Below, piece after piece: positions 38,864-47,994 of a DNA stretch of 64,000 bases. Numbering within the stretch: the stretch's first letter is position 1; the number at the start of each line of letters is the position of its first letter. The notes under the pieces were generated by a model that saw nothing but the letters and a program-made list of their open reading frames with translations, ran no database searches and had not been told where the DNA came from. The stretch spans positions 248,001-312,000 of the forward strand of contig CAWDKH010000011.1 in NCBI GenBank assembly GCA_963802905.1. The letters run 5' to 3'. This DNA comes from DASQFQ01 sp963802905. Lineage in GTDB: Bacteria > Actinomycetota > Thermoleophilia > Solirubrobacterales > Solirubrobacteraceae. The position numbers were made by a program, and so were the translations under genes.

Positions 38864-40515
38864 GGGCGGGGCTCCTCGCCCTCCTCATCCTGGCGGTCCT
38901 GGCGCCCGCCGCCGACGCCCAGCGGCTGACCTCGCCCGCCCGCTACGACGCGCCGCCCGCCGGCTGGCGCAGCGCGCCCGGCGACGTCATGCGCGCCGTC
39001 GCCGCACGGCCCGAGGTCCGGCGCGCCCGCGCTGGCCACGAGCTGACCTACGGGCGCGTCTACTACAAGAGCAAGGCGAAGCGGCGCTGGCAGGTGTCGT
39101 TCTTCGCCGCGCCCGAGCGGCCGGGCGGGCGCACGACCGAGGTCTCCCAGACCGTCGTCGACGATCGCAGCGGCCGGGTGCTCGAGAGCTGGACGGGCGA
39201 CAAGGTCGCGTGGACGATGGCGCGCGGCTACGCGGGCGCGTTCGGGCGGATCGCCAACGCGCTGTGGATCTGGCTCCCGCTGTGCGCGCTGTTCGTGCTG
39301 CCGTTCGCGCGCCCGCCGCTGCGGCTGCTGCACCTCGACCTGGCGGTGCTGCTGGCGTTCTCGGTCTCCTACGCCTACTTCGGCGCGTCGCGGATCGACG
39401 TCTCGGTCCCGCTCGTCTATCCGCTGCTCGCCTACCTGCTCGTGCGGATGCTGGTGATCGCGCGCGGTCACGAGGCGCCGCCGATCCGGCTCACGGTGCC
39501 GACCGCCTGGCTCGGGATCGGCGCCGTGTTCCTGCTCGGCTTCCGCTGCGGGCTCAACGTCGTCGGCTCGAACGTGATCGACGTCGGCTACGCGAGCGTG
39601 ATCGGCGCCGACCACTTCGGCTCCGGCCAGGCGGTGTACGGCAACTTCCCGCTCGACAACCAGCGCGGCGACACCTACGGGCCGGTCCTCTACTACGCCT
39701 ACGTGCCGTTCGAGGCGCTGCTGCCGTGGCGCGGCGGCTGGGACGGCCTGCCCGCCGCGCACGTCGCGGCGGTCGTCTTCGACCTGCTGACGGCAGCCGG
39801 CCTGTGGCTGCTCGGCAAGCGCCTGCGTGGGCCGGACCTCGGGGCGTTACTCGCCTACGCGTGGGCGACGTTCCCGTTCACGCTGCTGGTCGCCAACTCG
39901 AACGCCAACGACGGCCTCGTTGCGCTGCTGGTGACGGGAGCGATGCTCGTGCTGGCGCATCCGGTCGCGCGCGGGGCGGTGATCGCGGCGGCGGCGCTGA
40001 CGAAATTCGCCCCGATCGTGCTGGCGCCGCTGTTCGCCACCTATGGCGCGAGCCGCCGCGCGCTCCTGCTGACCGCCGCCGGCTTCACGGCGCTGAGCAC
40101 CTTTGCCCTCGCCCCGGTCGCATTCGGCGACGGGTTGGGGACGTTCTATGACCGCACGCTCGGCTTCCAGGCCGACCGCGGCTCGCCGTTCTCGATCTGG
40201 GGCCTCTACGACATCCCCGGCCGCGGCGTCGCGCTCGCCGCCGCGCTGATCCTCGCCGTGGTCGTGGCGTTCGTCCCGCGCCGCCGCGACCCGATCACCG
40301 TCGCCGCGCTCGGCGCCGCAACGCTGATCGCGCTCCAGCTCGCGCTGGAGCACTGGTTCTACCTCTACCTCGTCTGGTTCTTGCCGCTGGCGTTCGTGGC
40401 GCTGTTCGCCGGGCGCAGGATCGTCTCGATCGACTCCGCCCGCGACGGGCGCGAGCCGTCGGCGGTCCGGATGACCACCGCCATCAGCCACGGGTCCTCG
40501 TCCGACGAGTCGTAG
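38860..40515 (+). CDS. Polytopic GT87-like glycosyltransferase with extracytoplasmic N-terminal domain
   Basis: 551 residues, GTG start. A signal-like helix ending ..AADAQ precedes a roughly 100-residue extracytoplasmic segment (VYYKSKAKRRWQVSFFAAP, VVDDRSGRVLESWTGDKV) resembling a PepSY-type fold. About ten transmembrane helices follow, with DNQRGDTYGPVLYYAYVPFEAL and LTKFAPIVLAPLF motifs of polyprenyl-phosphate-dependent mannosyltransferases. The 3' end overlaps the convergent YmdB gene by 151 bases. Confidence 0.78.
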   Translation: MRAGLLALLILAVLAPAADAQRLTSPARYDAPPAGWRSAPGDVMRAVAARPEVRRARAGHELTYGRVYYKSKAKRRWQVSFFAAPERPGGRTTEVSQTVVDDRSGRVLESWTGDKVAWTMARGYAGAFGRIANALWIWLPLCALFVLPFARPPLRLLHLDLAVLLAFSVSYAYFGASRIDVSVPLVYPLLAYLLVRMLVIARGHEAPPIRLTVPTAWLGIGAVFLLGFRCGLNVVGSNVIDVGYASVIGADHFGSGQAVYGNFPLDNQRGDTYGPVLYYAYVPFEALLPWRGGWDGLPAAHVAAVVFDLLTAAGLWLLGKRLRGPDLGALLAYAWATFPFTLLVANSNANDGLVALLVTGAMLVLAHPVARGAVIAAAALTKFAPIVLAPLFATYGASRRALLLTAAGFTALSTFALAPVAFGDGLGTFYDRTLGFQADRGSPFSIWGLYDIPGRGVALAAALILAVVVAFVPRRRDPITVAALGAATLIALQLALEHWFYLYLVWFLPLAFVALFAGRRIVSIDSARDGREPSAVRMTTAISHGSSSDES

Positions 40516-41198
40516 CGCTGGGGCATCTGCGTGCGGAAGACCGAGATCGACTGCTCGCGCTTGACCCCGATCACGCCGCCGCGCGCGCCCGTCATCCCGA
40601 CATCGGTCACGTAGGCGGTCCCGCCGGGCAGCACGCGCGCGTCGGCGGTCGGCACGTGCGTGTGCGTCCCGACCACCGCGGTCACGCGGCCGTCGAGGAA
40701 CCAGCCCATCGCGACCTTCTCGCTCGTCGCCTCGGCGTGCATGTCGACGAGCACGTGGTCGACGCCGGCGACCTCCCTGAGCGAGTCATCGATCGTCGCG
40801 AACGCGGGCGAGGCCGCCTGCATGAACAGGTTGCCCGACATGTTCACGACGCCGAGCGTCGCGCCGTCCTCGCGCTCGAACACGCAGGTCCCGTGGCCGG
40901 GCTGCGACTTCAGGAAGTTCGCGGGCCGCAGGATGAACTTCTGCTCGTCGAGGTAGGGCCAGACCTCGCGGTGGCGGTAGGTGTGGTTGCCGAGCGTGAT
41001 CACGTCGACGCCGGCGGCGAACAGCTCGTCCGCGTGCTTCGGCGTGATGCCGATGCCGCCGGCCGCGTTCTCCCCGTTGACGACCACGAAGTCGAGCGCG
41101 AACTCCTCGCGCAGGCCGGGGAGGAGCTCGCGCAGCGTGCGGCGCCCGGCGGAGGCGACGATGTCGCCGACGAAGAGGATGGCCGCCACGCGCTCCAC
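40365..41198 (-). CDS. ymdB: YmdB-family metallophosphoesterase
   Basis: 277 residues. The TIGR00282 family pattern is clear: ILFVGDIVASAGRRTL, VVNGENAAGGIGI, VITLGNHTYRHREV, ANFL, VDMHAEATSEKVAMGWFLDGRVTAVVGTHTHVPTADA in separate blocks, with all Asp/Asn/His ligands of the di-iron centre. In Bacillus YmdB hydrolyses 2',3'-cyclic nucleotides and affects biofilm switching. The start is a GTG at 41198; a second GTG four codons later is possible. Its last ~50 codons overlap the glycosyltransferase on the other strand. Confidence 0.92.
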   Translation of the reverse strand: MERVAAILFVGDIVASAGRRTLRELLPGLREEFALDFVVVNGENAAGGIGITPKHADELFAAGVDVITLGNHTYRHREVWPYLDEQKFILRPANFLKSQPGHGTCVFEREDGATLGVVNMSGNLFMQAASPAFATIDDSLREVAGVDHVLVDMHAEATSEKVAMGWFLDGRVTAVVGTHTHVPTADARVLPGGTAYVTDVGMTGARGGVIGVKREQSISVFRTQMPQRYDSSDEDPWLMAVVIRTADGSRPSRAESIETILRPANSATNASGKNQTR

Positions 41199-41249
41199 GG
41201 TACCCGGGCCGGGTTAGTCCGGCCTCCCCGGGGCGCATACTGAGAACAG

Positions 41250-42614
41250 ATGCGCGCGCCCGAACCGGACACCGAAGAACAGGCTCCGGAGCCGGATGAG
41301 CCGCCGCCCGAGGCGGTCGAGAAGGCACCGCTCCCGTTGAAGCCGCCGTCCGCCGCGCCCCCGGCCCATGTCGAGCCGGTGCTGGTCCCGCGCTGGATCC
41401 AGCTCGTGATGCTGCCGCTCTTGCTGCTGGGCGCCTGGGCGCTCGCGCGGGCGGCCGGGCCGGTGCTGCTGGTGTTCATCATCGCCGGGCTGATCGCGCT
41501 GCTGCTGAACCCGTTCGTGACGCTGCTGCGGCGCGCGCACTTCCCGCGCGGTGCCGCAGTCGCGACCGTCTACCTCGCCCTCCTGCTGGCGGTCGTCGGC
41601 ATCGGCGTGCTGTTCGCCAACCCGGTCGCCAACCAGGTGTCGGCGTTCCGCGACGAGGTGCCGTCGATCGTCGACGGCGTCAACGACTCGCTCGCCAACG
41701 TCCAGGATTGGCTGGACCGCAACGGGATCGACTTGCAGGTGTCGAAGCCGGGCGGGACCGCGGTCGACTCGCTCGGCGACCGCCTCGCGGAGGGCTCGGG
41801 CGAGCTGGTCGCGTTCACGCGCGACGCGTTGCTGCGGCTGGCGGAGACGTCGATCGCGCTGATCCTGATCGTCGTCCTCAGCGTCTACATGCTGCTCTAC
41901 GGAGAACGCATCGGCGCCGGGGTGCGCGCCGTCGTGCCGCCCGGCGACGGCTCGCCCGAGGACGACTTCCCGACCCGCGTGCAGGGCGCGGTGTTCGGCT
42001 ACGTCCGCGGCCAACTCCTGTTCTCGCTGATCATGGGCGCGAGCGCGGGCATCAGCCTCTACATCCTCGGCTCGCTGGGGATCTTTCCGCAGGGCAAGAC
42101 GTACGCGTTCGCGTTCGGCGCGTTCTACGGCTTCGCCGAGCTGATCCCCTACATCGGGCCGGCGGTCGGCGCCTTCCCGCCCGTGATGATCGCGCTCTTC
42201 AGCAATGAGCCGCTCGACGCGCTGTGGCTGGCGATCATGTTCACCGGCCTGCAGCAGATCGAGGGCCACATCGTGGCGCCCAACGTGTTCGGCCACGCGC
42301 TGCGCATCAACCCGCTGCTCGTGATCTTCGCGCTGCTGCTCGGCGGGCAGATATACGGCTTCATCGGTGCGTTCATCGCGTTGCCGATCGCCGCGATCGT
42401 GCGCGAGACGGTGGTCTACCTGCGCCGCCACCTGACGCTCGAGCCCTGGCCGCGCGCGCCGGAGCTGGCGCTCGCGGGGGTCGGCACAGAGTCCGGCGCC
42501 TGTCCCGAGTGCGGTGCGACGGTGGCGCCGGGCGCGGAGCGCTGCGCGTCGTGCGGCACCGAGCTGGGCGGCGCCGACGACGCCGCGGCAGCCGCGTCGG
42601 CCGGGCCCTCCTAG
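41250..42614 (+). CDS. AI-2E/PerM family transporter with C-terminal zinc ribbon
   Basis: 454 residues. A Pro/Glu-rich cytoplasmic N-terminus (about 45 residues) is followed by eight hydrophobic segments. Family motifs include NPFVTLLRRAHFPRGAAV, YGFAELIPYIGPAVGAFPP and QQIEGHIVAPNVFGHALRINPLLVI. The end carries an unusual zinc ribbon (CPECG-N10-CASCG type). It may export small molecules; AI-2 itself is unproven. Convergent with the next gene, sharing the CTAG stops. Confidence 0.88.
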   Translation: MRAPEPDTEEQAPEPDEPPPEAVEKAPLPLKPPSAAPPAHVEPVLVPRWIQLVMLPLLLLGAWALARAAGPVLLVFIIAGLIALLLNPFVTLLRRAHFPRGAAVATVYLALLLAVVGIGVLFANPVANQVSAFRDEVPSIVDGVNDSLANVQDWLDRNGIDLQVSKPGGTAVDSLGDRLAEGSGELVAFTRDALLRLAETSIALILIVVLSVYMLLYGERIGAGVRAVVPPGDGSPEDDFPTRVQGAVFGYVRGQLLFSLIMGASAGISLYILGSLGIFPQGKTYAFAFGAFYGFAELIPYIGPAVGAFPPVMIALFSNEPLDALWLAIMFTGLQQIEGHIVAPNVFGHALRINPLLVIFALLLGGQIYGFIGAFIALPIAAIVRETVVYLRRHLTLEPWPRAPELALAGVGTESGACPECGATVAPGAERCASCGTELGGADDAAAAASAGPS

Positions 42615-43309
42615 GGCGCGTTCTCGCGGTAGAGGCGGGCGAGCTCGCGGACCTCGCCGAGCGCCCATGCGAGTCCGCCGGTGGAGCCCGGGCGGCCGGG
42701 GACGGCGGCGATCGCGCAGAGCGTGCCCGAGCCGTCGATGCCCAGCCGTGCGCCGCGGATCGCGCTCATCTGCAGCATCCATGCCGCCAGTGGCTCGTCG
42801 GGCGACGCGGAGCGCTGGAGCTCGACCCGCAGCTCGACGATGTCCCCGCGCTGGGCGACCACGACCTCCCCCGGGTCGTCGCCGAGCTCCTGCAGCAACG
42901 CCTCGAGCCGCGGCGGCGGGGCGTCCGGCAGCTCCGCCGGCTCCTCCGGTCCGCCGGCCTCGCGGCCCAGCGTGGCGATCGCCAGCGTGAGGCCGGCCGG
43001 GTCGAGATCCGCGGCCGGCAGGCTGACGCGGGTGATCAGGTCGTCGCCGTCGGACTGGTACCACGCGAGGCCGGTCTCGGCGTTGGCGCGCAGCAGCTCC
43101 GTGCTCGATCCGGGCGCCTCGGCGTACTCGAGGAAGCCGACGAGCGTCGCGTCCCGCGGGACCCAGCCGAACGTCGCCCACCCGCCGCCCACCTCGACGA
43201 GCCAGGCGTCACTCTTGCGCTGGAACGGCACGCCGAGCTGCTGGAACAGGGCGGTGATGTCCGGCTCGCCGCTGGCTTCGGGCTCCTTGCGGCGGCGAAA
43301 CAGGCTCAT
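42611..43309 (-). CDS. Unknown cytoplasmic protein
   Basis: 232 residues, no named family. A basic start (MSLFRRRKEPE) leads to a compact alpha/beta region (ALFQQLGVPFQRKSDAWLVEVGGGWATFGWV), a Pro/Glu linker near the middle, and a second half with LRVELQRSASPDEPLAAWMLQMSAIRGARLGIDG in two pieces. This layout recalls YbjN/type III chaperone-like duplicated folds, but weakly. It follows a small membrane protein gene with ATGA overlap. Confidence 0.6.
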   Translation of the reverse strand: MSLFRRRKEPEASGEPDITALFQQLGVPFQRKSDAWLVEVGGGWATFGWVPRDATLVGFLEYAEAPGSSTELLRANAETGLAWYQSDGDDLITRVSLPAADLDPAGLTLAIATLGREAGGPEEPAELPDAPPPRLEALLQELGDDPGEVVVAQRGDIVELRVELQRSASPDEPLAAWMLQMSAIRGARLGIDGSGTLCAIAAVPGRPGSTGGLAWALGEVRELARLYRENAP

Positions 43310-43710
43310 CGGCGCGCCAGCCGGGCGCGCCGCTGCCGCCGCTCGGCCAGGGCTCCGGGCTCGTCTCGCAGGTGCGGGGGCACGAGGGCCTGCGGCCGGT
43401 TGAACACGACGATGCTCCCGTGCACGATGACGCCGAGGAGCAGGGCGCCGGCCGACACGGCCATGCCCACGTCGTCGGCGTCCGTGGCCTCGGCGACGAG
43501 GGCGCCGGCGAAGAACAGGAGCACGAACGGGCCGGTCGCGATGTAGGCACGCGCCACGCCGCGCCAGGTCGCGTCGCCGAGGAACCACCACGCGGGCGGG
43601 ACGTTGCCGTCGAGGCCGCTCTCGCCGTCCCAGACCCTGCGGGCGACCACGGTGTAGATGACCCCCAGGAACAGGATCGCGAAGATCAGCCCGGCGCCGT
43701 AGAGGGTCAC
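43306..43710 (-). CDS. Small membrane protein with three or four helices
   Basis: 134 residues, GTG start. Hydrophobic segments at about 5-24, 57-76 and 82-104, and a basic C-terminus (ERRQRRARLARR). Trp-rich loop AWWFLGDATWRG. No family recognised. Co-translated with the downstream 232-residue protein (ATGA). Confidence 0.65.
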   Translation of the reverse strand: MTLYGAGLIFAILFLGVIYTVVARRVWDGESGLDGNVPPAWWFLGDATWRGVARAYIATGPFVLLFFAGALVAEATDADDVGMAVSAGALLLGVIVHGSIVVFNRPQALVPPHLRDEPGALAERRQRRARLARR

Positions 43711-43724
43711 GCGATCACCCTACG

Positions 43725-44862
43725 TCACCCAAATGGGTTGACGGCCCCGATGACGTCGCCGCCGAAGTCCTTGGCCTTGTCGAGGCCCTCGGACACCTTG
43801 TCCGCCGCTCCGGAGGCCACGTCGCCGATCGCCTCGCCCGCGGGTGCGAGCGCGTTGTCGTAGACCCAGCCCGCGGCGCGCTTGCCGGCCTCGCTGCCGA
43901 CGATGCCGACGGCCAGGACTCCGACGCCACACGCGATGGCGCCGACGCCGGTCACGGCGAGCGCGGCGCAGCCCGCGGCCGCGACACTGCCCGCGGCGTA
44001 GCCGCCGAGCAGGCCGCCTGCGGTCTCGGTCACGCCCTTGCCGACGCCGTCGTTCTTGATGTTGCTGTACGCGCCGATCGCGGTGCCGACCACGCCGAGG
44101 CCCTTGCCGAACTTGCTCAGGCCCTTGGCGACCTTGCTGGCCGAGCTCGGCACCTTGGGCGCGCCGGACGATGTGTTCGGCGCCGGCACCGGCGGGACAG
44201 TGGGCGTGTTGCGCAGCTTCTGGAGCGCCTTGTTGACTTCCTCGGCGTCCTTCAAGCGCGGGTCGAGCAGCTTCTTCGTGTTGTTGAGCGCCTTGAGGAC
44301 CTTGTTGTTGGCCGTCGGCTTCGTCTTGAGGTAGTCGTCGACCGCCTTGGTGCGGGCGTCGACGAGCGCCTGGTAGCCCGGATCGCCCGGCCGGAGACCC
44401 GAGTTGAGGATGCTCTTGGTGGCCTTGTCGATGCGGTTCAGCGCGGTCGACGGCCGCGTCTCGACGAGGTAGCGCGCGGGATCGAACGCCTTGAGGCAGT
44501 AGCCGTAGGCCTTGCCGGAGGAAACGCACGTGGCGAGCGCGGTGGCCGCGCTGGCCGATCCGCCGTCGCCATCGTCGCCGTCCGGGTTGTTCCCCGCCGG
44601 GGTTGTTTCCGCCGCCGGGGTTGTTGCCGCCGCCGGGGTTGTTCCCGCCACCGGGGTTGTTCCCGCCACCGGCCCGCTGCTCGTTGCCGCCCGAGATCTT
44701 GTCGATCATGCCGCTGGCCGCGTCCGCGATCTTGCCGGGAACGCCTGAGGCCATGAGCGCGCCGACGACCACGGCGACGAGCAAGAGCATGCCCATGTAC
44801 TCGGAGGCGGTCTGGCCTCGCTCGTCGGCGAAGGCAATACGGTCACGAATCCGGCGCAACAT
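43725..44862 (-). CDS. Flp-pilin-like protein with Gly-Asn-Asn-Pro linker and toxin-like hydrophobic C-terminus (one frameshift)
   Basis: 378 residues after removing one base near 44600. The N-terminus RGQTASEYMGMLLLVAVVVGALM is a class III (type IVb) pilin signal: Gly, then Glu at +5 of a hydrophobic helix. A GGNNPG repeat linker follows (about 65-95), then a helical region rich in Lys/Ala/Leu. The C-terminus is a Gly/Ala-rich hydrophobic hairpin (AAGSVAAAGCAALAVTGVGAIACGVGVLAVGIVGS) like those in secreted effector or colicin-like proteins. Much longer than ordinary Flp pilins (50-80 residues). No tad genes are adjacent. Confidence 0.65.
44585..44673 (-). repeat. 18-bp tandem repeat encoding GGNNPG units
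   Basis: About five copies of an 18-base unit (GGGGTTGTTCCCGCCACC and variants) encode the linker of the pilin-like protein. The frameshift in that gene lies at the edge of the array, where alignment slippage is likely. Confidence 0.75.
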
Positions 44863-44977
44863 GTCTGGAAGGGTGCCCGCGGGGGTTCCGGCCTAACAGA
44901 GGCGGGCGGCTCAACTTCGCCTTGGGACCGGTCCTGGGACCTGGGAGGATCCCGGCGGCTGTGCCATCGTTCCCCCC

Positions 44978-45889
44978 ATGAGACGACTCGCCCTCGCGCT
45001 GCTCGTGCTCGCCGTTGGCCTCGTCGCCGCGTGCGGCGGGAGCGACCAATCGAGCTCTTCGTCGAGCGAGGACGCCAAGGATGCGCTCGCGAGCGTCAAG
45101 CCGATCTCGACCGCCACGGTCGACGGCATCTTCCGGATCAACCTCGACAACGCGCCCGCGGAGATCGGCAACAAGCTCGAGTTCACCTTCGACGGCCCGT
45201 TGCGCTCCAACGGCCCTGGCAAGCTCCCGTCGCTCGACTGGAAGCTCGCCTTCAACTCGGGCTTCTCCAACTTCACCAGCCGCGTGGTCTCGACGGGCAA
45301 CAACGTCTTCATCAACCTCGGCGGCGAGGACTTCGAGCTCGGCGAGCAGAACGTCGCGCGCGTCAATCAGAACGCGGCGTCGACCGGCAAGGACGACGGG
45401 CTCGCCGCGGTCGGGCTCGACCCGCTCGCCGCCGTGACCGACGTCAAGGACGCCGGCGAGGGCGAGGTCGGCGGCACGAAGACGACGCGCTACACGGGCG
45501 CGATCGACGTCGACGCCGCGCTCGACCAGGTCGAGAGCTTCCTCCGCCACGTGCCCGCGCAGGCGACGAGCGGGCAGGGCGTGTCCCAGTTGCGGCTCAC
45601 GCCGGAGCAGCGCGCCAAGGCCAAGAGCACCTTCCAGTCGCCTCGCTTCGAGATCCAGGTGGCGGATGACGACACGATCCGCCGGATGGTGATGACCACC
45701 CGCTTCGTCACCCCGGCGGCCAACCAGGAGGCCGCCGGCGGCATCACCGGCGGCTCCATCGAGTACCGGGTGGACTACACCGGTGTCGGCAAGGACGTCA
45801 CTATCTCTCCCGTGACCGGGGCCCGGCCGATCGAGGAGTTCAGCGCCGCGCTCGAGCGTGAGCTCGCGAAGTCGACGAAGCAGAAGTAG
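44978..45889 (+). CDS. LppX/LprG-like lipoprotein
   Basis: 303 residues with a lipoprotein signal peptide: RRLALALLVLAVGLVAACGG has a lipobox LVAAC, and Cys 20 would be acylated. A Ser-rich spacer follows, then a long beta-rich domain (STATVDGIFRINLDNAPAEIG; SNFTSRVVSTGNNVFINLGGEDFEL; TTRYTGAIDVDAALDQVESF) similar in layout to lipid-binding LppX/LprG proteins. It directly precedes an ABC exporter (next start adjacent to its stop), suggesting a shared export function. Confidence 0.8.
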   Translation: MRRLALALLVLAVGLVAACGGSDQSSSSSSEDAKDALASVKPISTATVDGIFRINLDNAPAEIGNKLEFTFDGPLRSNGPGKLPSLDWKLAFNSGFSNFTSRVVSTGNNVFINLGGEDFELGEQNVARVNQNAASTGKDDGLAAVGLDPLAAVTDVKDAGEGEVGGTKTTRYTGAIDVDAALDQVESFLRHVPAQATSGQGVSQLRLTPEQRAKAKSTFQSPRFEIQVADDDTIRRMVMTTRFVTPAANQEAAGGITGGSIEYRVDYTGVGKDVTISPVTGARPIEEFSAALERELAKSTKQK

Positions 45890-46618
45890 GTGAGCGCGAC
45901 CTCGGCCGCCGCGCCAGTCGCCCTGACCGCCGAAGGCGTCACCAAGACCTACGGTGAGCGCAGGGCGCTCCAAGGCGTGTCGTTCGCCGCCCACCGCGGC
46001 GAGCGGATCGCGATCATCGGCCCCAACGGCGCCGGCAAGACGACGCTGCTGCAGATCCTCGCGGGCTCGCTGCGCGCAAGCGGCGGAGAGGTGACGCTCG
46101 AGGGCGGCACCGTCGGCTGGGTCCCGCAGCAGCCGGCGCTCTACTCGAAGCTCTCGGTGGCCGAGAACCTGCGCCTCTTCGCGCGGCTGGAGAAGCGGCC
46201 CGACGTCCCCGAGACCGTCGAGCGGATGCTCGACCAGACCGGGCTGCGCGAGCGCGCCGGCGACGAGGTGGGCAAGCTCTCGGGCGGCAACCGCCAGCGC
46301 GTGAACATCGCCATCGGCCTGCTCGCCGAACCCGCGGTGCTGCTGCTCGACGAGCCCACCTCCTCGCTCGACCCGCGGCAGCGCGAGGTGCTGTGGGCGT
46401 TCGTGAGCGGCCTCGCCGAGGCCGGCACCGCGGTCGTCTACGCGACCCACAACGTCGCCGAGGCGGAGCGCTACGCCGATCGCGTGCTCGTCCTCGCCGA
46501 CGGTGAGCTGCTGTTCTCCGGCAGCCCGCGCGAGCTCGAGCAGACCGTGCAAGGCGCCGCCGCGGCGCCCGACTTCGAGTCGGCGTTCGTGCGCTTCCTG
46601 CACGAGAAGGGCCACTGA
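45890..46618 (+). CDS. ABC transporter ATP-binding protein
   Basis: 242 residues, GTG start adjacent to the lipoprotein stop. Walker A GPNGAGKTT, Q-loop VPQQPALYS, signature LSGGNRQR, Walker B VLLLDEPTSSLD and the switch His in YATHNVAEAE are intact. CcmA/ABC-2-type exporter ATPase. Its permease follows after 3 bases. Confidence 0.95.
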   Translation: MSATSAAAPVALTAEGVTKTYGERRALQGVSFAAHRGERIAIIGPNGAGKTTLLQILAGSLRASGGEVTLEGGTVGWVPQQPALYSKLSVAENLRLFARLEKRPDVPETVERMLDQTGLRERAGDEVGKLSGGNRQRVNIAIGLLAEPAVLLLDEPTSSLDPRQREVLWAFVSGLAEAGTAVVYATHNVAEAERYADRVLVLADGELLFSGSPRELEQTVQGAAAAPDFESAFVRFLHEKGH

Positions 46619-46621
46619 CCG

Positions 46622-47974
46622 ATGCGCTGGCTGCTGCTCAAGGACCTCCAGATCCTCAAGCGCTCGCCGCTGCTCGTCGGCGTACTGATCGCCTACTCGG
46701 TCGTCGTCTCGCTGGTGGCGGGGTTGGCGCTCTCCTCTGGCCCCGGCAAGCCGCGCGTCGCGTTCGCGAACCTCGTGCCGGAGGACAAGTCCGAGGTCGC
46801 GCTCGGCGGCCGCACGGTCGACGCCACCCAGTACGCGGACAAGCTGTTCGCGAAGGTCGAGCCGATCCGCGTGAAGACGCGCGAGCAGGCGATCGCGAAG
46901 GTCAAGTCGGGCGAGGCGCTCGGCGCGCTCGTGGTGCCGGCCGACGTCACGGAGCGCCTGCAGGGCACGCTCGGGCTGGGCGGCGGCAGGCGGCCGACGG
47001 TCGAGGTCTACTACAGCGCCGAGAACCCGCTGAAGACGCAGTTCGTCAAGGACACGATCGACGCGACGCTGGCCGAGGCCAACGCGGCGATCTCGGCCGA
47101 GGTGCTGAAGGAGTCCGCGAAGTACCTGAACGTCATCGTCGCGGGCGGCAAGGTCGCGCTGCCGCTCGTCGGCTCGGTCGACATCCTCGGCCTGCGCAAC
47201 GCGCGGAAGATCATCGACTCGGCGCTCGCGGAGCTGCCGGAGGACGCGCCGGAGCGCGTGGCGCTCGAGCAGGTCTCGCGCTTCGCGGGCCTCGCGGCGG
47301 ACAACCTCGACCTCTCGAAGCCGATCCTCTCCTCGATCAGCAAGCCCGTGCAGGTCAAGCGGATCGTCGTCGCCGGCTCCGACTCGTCGCTCAGCGCGTT
47401 CGCGGCCGAGGTCGCGGTGATCGCGTCGATGATGTTCGTCGCGCTGCTGATCGCGGCCGGGATGCTGGCGCTCGAGCGCGAGGAGAACGCGTTCGGCAGG
47501 CTCGTGCGCGGGCTGATCAGCCGGACCGGGCTCGTGACGGAGAAGGTCGGGCTCGCCGCGCTGATGGCGTTCGTCATCACCACGGTGATGCTCGGCATCC
47601 TCGCCGCGCTGATCGGCTTCGACTTCACCCGCGGGCCGCTGTGGCTCGTCGCGCTCGCGCTCGGCGCGGCGGCGTTCGGGGCGATGGGCGTGGCGATCGG
47701 CGGCGTCACGCGCGAGGTCCGCTCGGCCTCGCTGGCCGCGTTCGTGGTCTCGCTGCCGGTCGCCGCGCTCGCGCTGATCCCGAGCGGCGCGGTCGACGAG
47801 ACCCTCTACGACGCCATCCGCATCGTCTCCGGGGCCTTCCCGTTCCGGCCCGCGCTGCAGGCGCTCGACGCCGCCATCAGCGGCGGCACCCTGCTCACGC
47901 CCCTGCTGCATCTCGCCGCGCTGACGCTCGCGTTCGGCGTGATCGCACGGATCTCGCTGCGTCGCTTCGCCTGA
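46622..47974 (+). CDS. ABC-2 type transporter permease
   Basis: 450 residues. One N-terminal helix (about 18-38) is followed by a large extracytoplasmic domain (about 40-255: VRVKTREQAIAKVKSGEALGALVVPADV, YYSAENPLKTQFVKDTIDATL). Five C-terminal helices follow (MMFVALLIAAGMLALEREENAFGRLVRG onward). This is the ABC-2/YhgE-like exporter layout. Forms a transporter with the preceding ATPase; the lipoprotein may be its periplasmic partner. Substrate unknown. Confidence 0.88.
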   Translation: MRWLLLKDLQILKRSPLLVGVLIAYSVVVSLVAGLALSSGPGKPRVAFANLVPEDKSEVALGGRTVDATQYADKLFAKVEPIRVKTREQAIAKVKSGEALGALVVPADVTERLQGTLGLGGGRRPTVEVYYSAENPLKTQFVKDTIDATLAEANAAISAEVLKESAKYLNVIVAGGKVALPLVGSVDILGLRNARKIIDSALAELPEDAPERVALEQVSRFAGLAADNLDLSKPILSSISKPVQVKRIVVAGSDSSLSAFAAEVAVIASMMFVALLIAAGMLALEREENAFGRLVRGLISRTGLVTEKVGLAALMAFVITTVMLGILAALIGFDFTRGPLWLVALALGAAAFGAMGVAIGGVTREVRSASLAAFVVSLPVAALALIPSGAVDETLYDAIRIVSGAFPFRPALQALDAAISGGTLLTPLLHLAALTLAFGVIARISLRRFA

Positions 47975-47994
47975 GCGCCTCTATCCTCGCCTCA

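Noticed and set aside
44843..47911. A 1000-codon minus-strand frame opposite the lipoprotein and ABC genes
   Set aside because: Arg/Glu/Asp-rich mirror sequence with no domain; the opposite strand encodes a complete ABC exporter with all motifs.
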